This document shows, in pieces, positions 37,843-47,803 of a stretch of 64,000 nt of DNA. The stretch comes from Boswellia sacra. Taxonomy: Eukaryota; Streptophyta; Magnoliopsida; Sapindales; Burseraceae. The DNA lies in contig SNVD02008113.1 of the NCBI GenBank assembly GCA_013180625.2, forward strand, positions 1 to 64,000, read 5' to 3'. The position numbers and the translations under genes were made by a program. The notes beneath the pieces were generated by a model. That model saw only the letters and a program-made list of their open reading frames with translations, did not search any database and was not told where the DNA came from. Within the stretch, counting starts at the first letter, position 1, and each line of letters opens with the position of its first letter.

Positions 37843-38284
37843 AGATCTTTTGTTTCCAAGACCAACACACTAAAGCTAAAAACATCATGGCTTAACAGAG
37901 AAGTGCCCATGCTTAATTTACTTGCTCTTGAGCCATATGCCCAGCCAAATAATAGATTTCAAATTGATTTGATTACAATGAAACCATCCCATTTATCCAT
38001 TATAACAATATTAATTATGTGGACTAAATTTACTCTATGTTTTTTCATTGATATGTAAATTCATTGTGATTTCTTTTTTCTTTTTCTTTTTTTTTAAATA
38101 GAAGATAGAATTCATTTAGAAAATAAATGGTTGTGTTAAGATAATTGACCATTGAGTCATTTTGAATATTACTTCTGGTATAAATGTCTTAAGATCAGCA
38201 TTATTTTTTTTAATTGAAATAAATACTGCTCAAAACATCTAAATGACTTTTAGTAGATACATAATTACCATTTTATTATAGGAG
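37843..38284 (-). pseudogene. Degenerate kinase exon 6 fragment
   Basis: Matches 16440-16893: kinase exon 6 remains (37843-37945) and the following intron. It is cut at 38284 by the LTR of the next element. It marks the start of a third unit of the tandem array. Confidence 0.7.
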
Positions 38285-39674
38285 TGACACATCCGAAAAA
38301 GGATTGTCTCCCAAGTATAGGAGTGTCGAAGTAATAATCTCGGTGAGACCGAGGTCGATCCACGAGGAAGGGAATTTAAGCGTTATAAATTATAAGCTAA
38401 GCAAACGTGATATGGATGATTCGAAGAGATGGCAAGATAATATCAACAAATATGAGTAAAGAACAAGTTCGTAAACAATAAATAAGAATAATTAGAATAC
38501 AAGAGAAATTAACACAATAACAATGAAGGCTAAGGTTAGGGGATCCGCCCTTGATATTTCAAATAAGGATAATTAACCCATTTTAGTTATATGAATTATA
38601 TTTGTTTCATTACCAATATTTATACCACTTCTTGTAAATGGGTTCAAGCATCCAATGTGCCAATCACCATATGTCTACAACAAATCAAGGTTCCTAACTA
38701 GATTCGTGTCGGTAAGGAAGAACCATACATCATCTAGAAAGGATCCAAGCATTTGATGTGCCAAGGATTGTCGACAATGGATCAAGACCTCCACTTTACG
38801 AGTGGTGTCAAGATTGATTAAGAAATTAAATATAAATCATATTGAATAAACATTATAAGATTAAGATTATTAAGCACATATTAAGGGTTAGAGAATCCTT
38901 ATTCTCATATCAAGGGTTTCACCCTTTCACCTTAGCAAAAGAGAAATTAGAAGAACATTATAATAGAAAGAAAATAAAATGCAAGAAAAAGGAAATTCAT
39001 TAATAACATAAACACACAAAACACAATACAAGATCCTAGCCAAAGCCAAAATGTTCCAGCCAAGGCCAAGATGCCCTAATGGGTCACAAGGCACCTCTAT
39101 TTATAGATACATCCAGGGGCAAACTTGTCAAATTACAAGGGCATAATTGTCAAATATTAGTTGTAAATATCTTTGACAATTGGGATCATTAGGCACCGAC
39201 TTTGACCATCAATTTTGACATCGAAATGTTGTGAATTTTAATCACATGTCTTCATGAAAGTTGTAGATATTTCTCTCAGCTTTCTAGAACATATTGATTT
39301 GCACAATTTGGATACGTATTTTGAGAGATACGGTCCAAATACTGAGGCCTGGTCAGACTGGGCCGAGACTGTAGATGGGTTCACTTCAAGCCCAATTTTG
39401 GTCCACTAAGAGCCCGAATTTGATGATGCTTGTGAAATGCAATCTTGTAGAAAATTGAATCAGCTTTCCAAAACATTAAGAATTGCACCATTCTGATCTA
39501 TAAATAGAGAGTTATGCCCATTTTACCGAACCTGTAACAAAACCAAAATTAAGAGAAATTAATTCCAAAGATGCAAATGCTACAAATATGCTTAAGTTGA
39601 GGAATTTAATGACACTATTAATGCAATATGATGAACTAAACTCTTATTAAACATGCATATTTAAGTGTTCATCA
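38285..39674 (-). repeat. 3' LTR of the LOG-carrying element
   Basis: Starts TGACACATCCGAAAAAGG and ends GTGTTCATCA. It is the same repeat as 44813-46196 and 57454-58823, with several percent divergence. No matching target duplication is visible between 38280-38284 (AGGAG) and the bases after 46196 (ATAAC). Confidence 0.9.
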
Positions 39675-39690
39675 CACCCCCCAACTAGCT
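39675..39690 (-). other. Polypurine tract
   Basis: On the minus strand AGTTGGGGGGTG abuts the 3' LTR. Confidence 0.8.
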
Positions 39691-41011
39691 TATTGCTAGT
39701 CCCTAGCAATTAAAGCGTTATTATTTAGAAGTGATTTATAGAATTTTACATCCAAGGTGGTCATTATTGCACTCTCCTTGATTTTATCCAAATAAACAAA
39801 CTCTCAACTGATTTTTTTTTTAAATGACTCATGTACCCTTTAGTCAAGATATCCACAAACCTTCTTTTGTGCTCAGTTGACACATGACTATGGGGCTTAT
39901 TAGAAATAAGCCATATCGGTTCTAGTATTTGTTAAGGCTAACAACCTTAGGTAGGGGATATTCATTCATTTTATACATTTTTTTTCTTTTTTTTTTTGAA
40001 AGAATGCATCTTTAACCCATGTAGCGAGCCTTAGGCTAATGACTCCCAGACCAGTTGGCCTTAAGGTATTAGGTGTTAAGACACCCCTACGAGCTTAACG
40101 ACTCGGGTTGCCGATGCTTTATTTTTGCTTAGAAACTTGTGGATAGTGCAATGTTCAATCCCATTAAGCTTTCTCCTTAATCCATGTAGCGAGCTTTGGG
40201 CCAATAGCTCCCAACCAGTTGGTCTTAGGGTATTAGGTGTTGAGGCACCCCTCGGGCTTAATTGCTCGAATTAAGGAGGCTACAAGACCAAACTTATCCA
40301 CCATTGCTTTCTCTCTTTTTTCTTTTTTCTTTTTTTTTTCTTTCATTTTTCATTTTTTTTATTTTTTTTTTAAAACTTTCCCCTTCCTTTTGTTGTTATC
40401 CTAAACAAAACAAAAGAACTCAAATATTGCAGTATTTCATTTCGCCACCCACAATCATACATCAAGGTGTGTGTGTGTGTGAAGAAAGATTCATAGATAC
40501 TTGCTTAATGAGCACATAAGCACACAATTTATTAAATGATAAGGTTGTGAGAGTTCATAGATTTGAATGATTCAAAGTGAAATGAATAAGACCTCCTTGT
40601 TATAAAATTCAAAAATCAAGACTAAATAATATCAAATAAGTCTTCAAAAATGCAAGAATAAAATGACAAATTGGTTAGAATGGGTTTCAAGAGTTCAAAC
40701 TGGTCCTCCCTACTCTGCCTTTCCTGACCCAGAATGCGTCTCAAGAGGATTTGAACTCCTTACACCGTACTTTGAATCTAATTACTAACTCGCCTTTTTT
40801 TTTTTGCAAAAAAAAATAAATTTCAAGACACACTTATGTCTACTATCCTTCCCCCCCAACCAAATGAAACATTGTCCTCAATGTTTAAATGTAGAGAGAT
40901 AAAGTATAGGAGACATTACCTGAAGCTTCTGTTATTCAAGAAAGATGACCTGAAAGACTCATAAAATAACATGCTAAAAATAAAATAAAATAAAAGACAA
41001 GAAGAAAAAAA
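39691..41011. other. Non-coding region between LOG gene and 3' LTR, with a duplicated hairpin motif
   Basis: No gene. Two related blocks of about 90 bases (40013-40110 and 40181-40270) share ATGTAGCGAGC, CCAGTTGG and TATTAGGTGTT. Each holds a short inverted repeat (GGTGTTAAGACACC at 40072-40085; GGTGTTGAGGCACC in the second). Both blocks are kept in the other element (59170-59425). A long pyrimidine tract follows at 40310-40385 and a short GT repeat near 40466. Confidence 0.6.
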
Positions 41012-41662
41012 TTACAAACGGAGATTCAAATCCAATTTGCACTTTTTGTTTTGCCCTCCTGCCCAATTAATTTGAGTACTATCTGGGTCAGGTTCATACT
41101 CAACTTCTTGTAATTTGTCAAGTAACTCACCAGCAGAAGTGGCAGAAACAAGGATCTTTCTCGCCCAATTTGGGATAAAATTTTGTTCTACAGCTGCATC
41201 AACAAAACTTATTAAAGGATCAAAGAAATTGTTAACATTCAACAAGCCTATGGGTTTTTTATGGAGGTTCAGTTGGGCCCAAGAGGCAATTTGAAAAATT
41301 TCTTCAAAAGTACCAAAGCCACCTGGTAAAGCAATAAAGGCATCTGAATTGATGAGCATATGTGCCATGCGTTCATGCATAGAGGAGACCTGTAACTCCT
41401 TCCCAACCGTTTTTCCAACCATGCTTTCTACAGCCAAAGCTTTAGGAATAACTCCTAACACTTGACTACCTCCTACATTTGCAGCTGTTGATACGCAACC
41501 CATTAACCCGAGGCTACCTCCCCCATAAACCACATGAATCTTTCTTTCAGCCAGTAGCCTACCAAGATAATTCGCTACTTCTACGAGCTCTTCACTTTTA
41601 CCTGGTCGAGATCCACAGAATACACATATCCTTTGGATTCGACGTTTTGAAGTTCCCTCCAT
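41012..41662 (-). CDS. LOG: LOG-type cytokinin riboside 5'-monophosphate phosphoribohydrolase, intronless, carried by a retrotransposon
   Basis: LOG enzymes release active cytokinin bases from their ribotides in the cytosol. This 216-residue open frame runs the full length of the family. It has CVFCGSRPG near residue 12, the Rossmann-type VVYGGGSLGLMG, the MHER arginine region, the signature PGGFGTFEE with its catalytic glutamate, and the C-terminal KILVSATSAGELLDKLQ. Known plant LOG genes have several introns; this has none. It sits between gag and the 3' LTR of the element 38285-46196, in the element's sense. It is visibly divergent from canonical plant LOG (GFGTFEEIFQIASWAQLN where plants have GYGTLEELLEVITWAQL), so capture was not recent. 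The start is the Met opening MEGTSKRR; the same Met is kept in the decayed copy at 60824. A TATA-like sequence lies about 47 bases upstream. Confidence 0.87.
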   Translation of the reverse strand: MEGTSKRRIQRICVFCGSRPGKSEELVEVANYLGRLLAERKIHVVYGGGSLGLMGCVSTAANVGGSQVLGVIPKALAVESMVGKTVGKELQVSSMHERMAHMLINSDAFIALPGGFGTFEEIFQIASWAQLNLHKKPIGLLNVNNFFDPLISFVDAAVEQNFIPNWARKILVSATSAGELLDKLQEVEYEPDPDSTQINWAGGQNKKCKLDLNLRL

Positions 41663-41708
41663 GTCGATGTGACTCTCTAACTATGTGTGAAGAAGAGACC
41701 AAGACATG

Positions 41709-41722
41709 TGATATTTATGGAG
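41709..41722 (-). promoter_or_regulatory. Candidate TATA box of the LOG gene
   Basis: On the minus strand CTCCATAAATATCA lies about 47-60 bases before the LOG start codon and is nearly unchanged in the second element (CTCCATAAATACCA near 60875). The spacing would give a very short leader. A possible splice acceptor (pyrimidine tract and TTTGCAG at about 41792-41803) is an alternative route to a separate LOG mRNA, but it is not kept in the other copy. Confidence 0.3.
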
Positions 41723-41968
41723 TGCAAAAAGGTATGTTAATGATGATATCTATCTAGGTAGCTCGATTGTTTGTTGAAAAAGTTGACAATACTGCAAAAA
41801 AAAGGTCAAAAGATGATGAAATAAGACACCATAAGTCAAACAAAAGATACAAATTCAAAAATGACAGCTATGAGGTATTAAAATTCAAAAATGATGGCAC
41901 ACATGCATATGTACAGGTAGTTGTGACTGTGGCTCACATCTTCCTCTTGTTTTACGTCCAGAAACGGC

Positions 41969-42529
41969 TTAAACACCTTCTATGAGTTGGGGATATGCTT
42001 CCCATCCAGTTTTTCTTATAAACTGGCAAACAGGGTCGTTTTGAGTCAGATTCCCAAGACTATAGCGTTCCTGCTCATCTCGAAATTTTGTCCACAAATT
42101 AAAAATTTCACGCTGCACAAGTCCACAAGAATGCGTCTCAAGAGTCGTTCGGATATCATCCAAAGACTCTTTACTCAGTCCATTCTTGATGAACTGTAGT
42201 TTATCCTCTCGATTGTTAGACAAATATCCCAATGAGCGGCAACGCTGGTTACAAGTCCATCTTGCACATCTGGGACAAACTTGTAACCTTTTCGCTCTTC
42301 GCTTTTTGGCATAAGAGCTTTTTCCCAAACCTGGCATATGGGAAACAAGATTATCTGAAAACTCACAAGAGAATCGAACCTTGGCTTCAATTAACCATCT
42401 TAAATCAGCAGGAATACCCTTACGCATCAACAACCTTAGTCTTTCTGCACGAGCTTTATAATTTTTAAGCAAATCATTTTGAGGAAGAGAGGGAAAATGT
42501 TTGTGCAATTTTGAGAGAATGGTATCCAT
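41969..42529 (-). CDS. Basic zinc-finger protein resembling carlavirus-type cysteine-rich nucleic-acid-binding proteins
   Basis: 186 residues from the Met opening MDTILSKLHK; an upstream in-frame Met at 42577 would add 16. The middle has GKSSYAKKRRAKR, an arginine/lysine-rich nuclear-localisation-like stretch. It is followed at once by a Cys cluster CPRCARWTCNQRC (CX2CX4CX3C). A basic run directly before a four-cysteine finger, preceded by a helical segment, is the layout of the Carla_C4 family. Those proteins bind nucleic acid and in several viruses suppress silencing or act in the nucleus. The protein is longer than the usual viral form (about 100 residues), with about 80 extra C-terminal residues. 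It lies between gag and LOG, 306 bases before LOG, in the element's sense. The motif is seen; the family assignment is inference; another zinc-binding fold is possible. Confidence 0.6.
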   Translation of the reverse strand: MDTILSKLHKHFPSLPQNDLLKNYKARAERLRLLMRKGIPADLRWLIEAKVRFSCEFSDNLVSHMPGLGKSSYAKKRRAKRLQVCPRCARWTCNQRCRSLGYLSNNREDKLQFIKNGLSKESLDDIRTTLETHSCGLVQREIFNLWTKFRDEQERYSLGNLTQNDPVCQFIRKTGWEAYPQLIEGV

Positions 42530-42583
42530 GTGAAGAAAATGAGAGAGAAGAAAAGAAAATGGATGTAAGGTGAGCAACAGTTT

Positions 42584-43205
42584 TTAGGGAACTGAAAAAC
42601 CGACTTTAAAAGCCACGGAGTACCGTATCCGCCACTTGGCCGGGAAATAAAATAAAAACACACAACTAAAAAAAACGCACACAAAATAAAATAAAAACAA
42701 ACTAGAAATGATAGCAAAAATCAAGAATAAAAATAAAAATGATAATATGGCATAGATGGATAAAATTTGATCAATCATTATAAAGAAATGCAAAAAGAGG
42801 AATCTCTTCAAAAGTGATTTACCACGGTAAAAAATATGCCATTGAGGTGGTACCTTTCTTTTTCTTCTATTTGTGAGAATGAAAGAGATTACCACTATCT
42901 GAGTTTGTTTGTCCTTAAAGCATGCATTATTGAGTGTGGATGTTTCTTCCTGCCTTTTTTCGAACCATGGCTCCCAACTCTTAATCTCCTTCACCTGTAC
43001 AAAATCAAGCAATGAAAATTCTTTAGAAGCAATGGGCACTAGTTGCATACTTGGTTCAAAAGAACTAGTTAACCTGATTTCCGAAGGAGTTAAAAAATTC
43101 TCATTTTGGATATAGTCTTCCACGTTAGTTTTTGTCCTATTAGCTTCCTCATTTTCATCATGCTCAAAAAATTCATTAATATCAAAATTTTGGTTTTCTT
43201 TGCAT
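42584..43205 (-). pseudogene. Gag C-terminal extension in another frame, and pol deletion junction
   Basis: After a one-base shift near 43205 the gag frame continues here as NVEDYIQNENFLTPSE and SLLDFVQVKEIKSWEPW. It then runs into low-complexity hydrophobic sequence and ends FPAKWRIRYSVAFKVGFSVP. The last part corresponds to the spacer that follows integrase in the other element (61700-61830). Protease, reverse transcriptase and integrase have therefore been deleted between these two points. Confidence 0.6.
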
Positions 43206-44583
43206 GATGCATAAGTGAGGATTCAGTCTTTTCTTTGTTAGGTGCAAGTTGATTAACCTCTTCCTTACCCTTTAGGATTGATTCATCATCTTTCTCATAA
43301 GGGTTAGGAATATGTTCTTGATCAACCTTACCATCATGAAGAGCACTTACCGAATCTTCGAGAAGAGCACTTACCGAATCTTCATCTAGATGTTGGCTAC
43401 TTGGATTACTCACACGTGGATTGATGAGGTTTGGCTCGAGTTGAGATGGAAACACACATTTCTCATGAGTACTAAATGCAAATGCAAGTTTTTCAAGGGC
43501 ATCATTCAAGTTTGCCATAGTTTGAGCAACTTGACTATTAAAAGCCTCTTGCTTTGCAATGAATGAATTCCATGTTTCTTCAAGATCCTTATAAGATGCA
43601 TGATCATGAGCTTTTTGAAAATTTTGACATGATTGAATAGGAGGTTGGTAAGATTGTGCATGATTATCATTCCTCCAATCAAAATTCAAGTGATTTTTCC
43701 ATCCAAACTTTTGTGAGTAAGGATTAGGATTTAACCTTTGGAAAGTGTTTAAAACATTGGTTTGGTCATGGAGACTTTTCCTAAAGGTAGGCACAATTGG
43801 ACAATCATCCGTAGGATGATCACTAGAATTACAAGTTTGACAGACAATTTCTTGCATAGACCACATTTCTAAGTCCTCGACTTTCCTAGCTAGGGATGTA
43901 AATTTAACATGTAGATCATGATTCTCCCTAAAGTTATATATGCCTCTACTAGACGTTCTTGGTACCTCATAGGTGCCAACATTGTTCCAATTTTGGGCAT
44001 TTTTCGTTAGTAAGTCTAGGAAATCCATGGCTTCATCAGGGTCTTTATTTTCAAATTGGCCATTACACATTAATTCTACCATTTGCCTAGCTTGATGTGT
44101 AAGACCTTCATAGAAAATTAAAACTAGTCTCCATGTTTTCAAACCATGGTGAGGACAAGTATTAAGCAATGCTTTATACCTATCCCAACATTGGTAAAAG
44201 GTATCTCCTTGTTTTTGAGTGAAATTGATGATTTGCCCTTTGAGATAATTTGTTCTATAGGGAGGAAAGAATTTTTTCAAAAATTGTTGTTGCATTTCAT
44301 CCCATGAACTAATAGATCCTGACTTAAGATTTTGTAGCCATGTTTTAGCTTTATCTTTTAAAGAAAAAGGAAAAAGCTTTAATCTAAAGATGTTTATACC
44401 ACAATTTAGGTCACAATAGATATTGCAAAAATCTTTCAATTCTCTCAAATGCAAAAATGGGTTTTCAACATCTAGGCCATGAAAGTGGGGTAAGAATTGA
44501 ATGAAATTCGATTCATGGTTGAAATATTTTGCATCATGAGGGAAGACTATGCATGATTGTGCATGAGTTCTTATGTAATCCAT
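43090..44583 (-). CDS. Gag of the LOG-carrying element, full length
   Basis: A 497-codon open frame starting MDYIRTHAQS. The capsid part has FLPHFHGLDVENPFLHLRE, FRLKLFPFSLKDKAKTWL and FFPPYRTNYLKGQI, the standard retrotransposon gag pattern. A zinc knuckle CQTCNSSDHPTDDC (CX2CX4HX4C) follows. Near 43345-43385 a short direct repeat encodes EDSVSALLEDSVSAL. The Met lies 230 bases after the 5' LTR. The last ~40 codons are probably out of frame relative to the ancestral protein (see 42584-43205). Gag packages element RNA; since the frame is open, this pol-less element could still make its own particle protein and depend on a related element for enzymes. Confidence 0.88.
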   Translation of the reverse strand: MDYIRTHAQSCIVFPHDAKYFNHESNFIQFLPHFHGLDVENPFLHLRELKDFCNIYCDLNCGINIFRLKLFPFSLKDKAKTWLQNLKSGSISSWDEMQQQFLKKFFPPYRTNYLKGQIINFTQKQGDTFYQCWDRYKALLNTCPHHGLKTWRLVLIFYEGLTHQARQMVELMCNGQFENKDPDEAMDFLDLLTKNAQNWNNVGTYEVPRTSSRGIYNFRENHDLHVKFTSLARKVEDLEMWSMQEIVCQTCNSSDHPTDDCPIVPTFRKSLHDQTNVLNTFQRLNPNPYSQKFGWKNHLNFDWRNDNHAQSYQPPIQSCQNFQKAHDHASYKDLEETWNSFIAKQEAFNSQVAQTMANLNDALEKLAFAFSTHEKCVFPSQLEPNLINPRVSNPSSQHLDEDSVSALLEDSVSALHDGKVDQEHIPNPYEKDDESILKGKEEVNQLAPNKEKTESSLMHHAKKTKILILMNFLSMMKMRKLIGQKLTWKTISKMRIF

Positions 44584-44789
44584 TATTGTTCTTGGTTGGG
44601 TATGAGCATGTTTTCCAAAGAAGATGAGTGGCTACAAACAATTCTACCAACTAATGCAAAGAGAAAGAAAAGATGAGCACATGCAAGAAAAATAAAAATA
44701 GAAATGGGGAGAGAAAAGAGAAACACATACAATAAAAATAGAAATGAGAAAAGAGAATACTTACAATTTTGTATGCCAATTTTTACCTT

Positions 44790-44807
44790 CCCCGGCAACA
44801 GCGCCAA
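44790..44807 (-). other. Primer binding site
   Basis: On the minus strand TGGCGCTGTTGCCGGGGA, one base from the usual Athila/Tat-type site, five bases inside the 5' LTR. Confidence 0.85.
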
Positions 44808-44812
44808 AAACT

Positions 44813-46196
44813 TGACATATCCGAAAAAGGATTGTCTCCCAAGTATAGGAGTGTCGAAGTAACAAACCCGGTGAGACCGGGGTCGATCCATGAGGAAGGG
44901 GATTTAAGCGCTACAAATTATAAGTAAACAAATATGATGTGGATGATTCAAAGGGATGGCAAGATAATATCAACAAATATGACTAAAGAACAAGTTCTTA
45001 GACAATAAATGAGAATAATATAAGAGAGATTCACACAATAATAATGAGAGCTAAGGTTAGGGGATCCGCCTTTGATATTTCAAATAAGGATAAACAACCC
45101 GTTTTAGTTATATGAATTATATTTGTTTCGTTGCCAATATTTATACCACTTCTTGTAAATGGGTTCAAGCATCCAATGTGCCAATCACCATATGTCTACA
45201 ACAAATCAAGGTTCCTAACTAGATTCATGTCGGTAAGGAAGAACCATATGACATCTAGAAAGGATCCAAGCATTTGATGTGCCAAGGATTGTCGACAATA
45301 GATCAAGACCTCCACTTTATGAGTGGTGTCAAGATTGATTAAGAAAATAAATATAAATCATCTAAACAACATAAGATAATGATTATTAAGCACATATTAA
45401 GGGTTAGAAAATCCTCACTCTCATATCAAGGGTTTCACCCTTTCACCTTAGCAAGAGAGAAATTAGCAATACATTATAAGAGGAAGAACACAAATTGCAA
45501 GAAAAAGGAAATTCATTAATAACATTAACACACAAGAGAGAATAACAAGAGATACACCATACAAGATCCTAGCCAAGGCCAAGATGATCCAGCCAAGGCC
45601 CAGATGCCCTAATGGGTCACAAGGCACCTCTATTTATAGATACATCCAGGGGCAAATTTGTCAAATTAGAAGGGCACAATTGTCAAATATTAGTTGTAAA
45701 TATCTTTCACAATTGAGATCATTAGGCACCGACTTTGACCACTGATTTTGACATTGAAATATTGATCATTTTAATCACATGTCTTCATGAATTTCTCTCA
45801 GCTTTCTAGAACATATTGATTTGCACAATTTGGATACGTATTTTGAGAGATACGGTCCAAATACTAAGGCCTGGTCAGACTGGGTCGAGACTGTAGATGG
45901 GTTCACTCTAAGCCCAATTTTGGTCCACTAAGAGCCCGAATTTGATGCTGCTTGTGAAATGTAATCTTGTAGACAATTGAATCAGCTTTCCAAAACATTA
46001 AGATTTGTACCATTCTGATCTATAAATAGAAAGTTATACCCATTTTACCGAACCTATAACAAAACCAAAATTAAGAGAAAATTAATTCCAAAGATGCATA
46101 AACTACAAATATGCTAAGTTGAGGAATTTAATGACACTATTAATGCAATATGATGAATTAAGCTCTTATTAAACATACATATTTAAGTGTTCATCA
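44813..46196 (-). repeat. 5' LTR of the LOG-carrying element
   Basis: Starts TGACATATCCG and ends GTGTTCATCA. Compared with the 3' LTR at 38285-39674 there are many scattered differences (for example TAATAATCTCGG against TAACAAACCCGG), so the two are not recent twins. Confidence 0.9.
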
Positions 46197-46254
46197 ATAA
46201 CCCCATTACAACTCCATTGAATCCCTACGTCAACCTGGTTCCAATCGGTATCAA

Positions 46255-47356
46255 GGAGGTCATTTAAGCCTATTTTAGTTTTATGAATTATATTTGTTTC
46301 ATTACCAATATTTATACCACTTCTTGTAAATGAGTTCAAGCATCCAATGTGTTGATCACCATAGGTCTACAACAAATCGAGATTCCTAAATAGACTTATG
46401 TTAGTAAGGAGGAATCATATGACATCTAGAAAGATCCAAGCATTTGATGTGTCAAGGATTACCTACAATGGATCATGACCTCTACTTAACGTGTGGTGTC
46501 AAAATTGATTAAAGAAATAAATATAAAATATATAGATAAAATAAACAACACAAGATTACGATTTTAAGCACATATCAAGGGTTAGAAAATCCTTCTTCTC
46601 ATATAAGGGATTTCACCCTTTTATTTTAGCAAAAGAGAATTTTGTGGAACATTGTGCAAGAAAGAAAATAAATTGCAAGAAGGAAATGATTTATTAATAA
46701 TATTAAGAGAACAATACATGAGAGAGAAAATACAATATTAAGAGATCCTAGCTAAGAGCCAAGCGTTCCAAATGGGTCACAATTCACCTCTATTCATAGA
46801 TACATTTGAGGACAAAATTGCCAAATTACAAAGGGATAATTGTAAAATATCTTTTTGACAATTTAGACCATCATGTGCACTGATTTTGACCATCGATTTT
46901 GACATCGAAATACTTATAATTTTGATCACGTCTTCATAAAATTGTAGATATTTCTCTCAAATTTATAGAACATTTTGAATCATACAATTTGGATTTGTAT
47001 TTCAAGAGATATGGTCGAAATACGGAGACGTGGTCAAGCTAGGTTGAGACTACAGACTAGTTTGTTCAAGCCCATTTTTGGTCCACTAGATGCCCAAATT
47101 TCATGATTTTTCTGATATATCATTTTGTGGACAATTTAATCAGTTTTTTACCAAATCAAGATTTGTACCATTCTGATTTACAAATAGAAAGTTAGACCCA
47201 TTCTACCAAACCTACATAAAAAATTGAAATTATGATGAAGCTAATTGAAAAGATGCAAAAAATACAAAGATGCTTAAGTTTAGGAATTTAATGACACTAT
47301 TAGTGTAATATGATAAATTAAGCTCTTATTAAACATACACATTTAAGTGTCCATCA
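46255..47356 (-). repeat. Truncated, older LTR of the same family
   Basis: From ATTTAAGCCTATTTTAG onward it follows the LTR sequence to GTGTCCATCA, but with more divergence and without the first ~290 bases. It lies in the same orientation right next to the 5' LTR, separated by about 58 bases of unrelated sequence (46197-46254). Confidence 0.75.
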
Positions 47357-47803
47357 TTTTCTTGAAATGCTAATTTAGAATTACTTTAGTTCACATCATC
47401 TTTGAATTGTTGCAACCTAATTCCCCAAATTACCCAAGTTTGATGGCAAGTGTAATTCCCTTCTCCTCCTTTCTTTGGATGGTTATGAATTGTTAAAACC
47501 CCACGTGTAAGAATCAAGATAAAATTGAACTGTGTCTAAAATGAAACTAGGATCAAGATGGATAGTATTAACAATTTAAAATAAAAAACACTTAGAAGAT
47601 CCTTTGTGAGCGAGGGCTTTCATTCTGCCAGAGCGATTGTGATCACAACACTATGTCAAAGTTTTTTTCGAGACTTAAAGGTAATAGAAATAAGCCATAG
47701 AGGCAAGTTTGGGGATGTGATGGAGTTGCCACTCAAGTTTTTCTTGAAAAAAAATGGGGATCATGGCAATTCGATCCCTTGCTTTAGGACCTAAACTTGC
47801 TTC
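47357..47803. other. Intergenic; nothing recognised
   Basis: AT-rich sequence up to a CACTA-type terminus. A short open frame at 47606-47794 has no recognisable domain. Confidence 0.4.

Noticed and set aside
40262..40519. Plus-strand frame with a long Phe/Leu run
   Set aside because: Encoded by the pyrimidine tract of the element's 3' non-coding region.
44583..44891. A 102-codon frame spanning the gag leader
   Set aside because: It crosses the primer binding site and into the LTR, which is not compatible with a retrotransposon gene.
46197..46254. AAGGAG near 46246 as the partner of the AGGAG left of 38285 (target duplication)
   Set aside because: It is 50 bases away from the LTR end and so cannot be the duplication; treated as coincidence.
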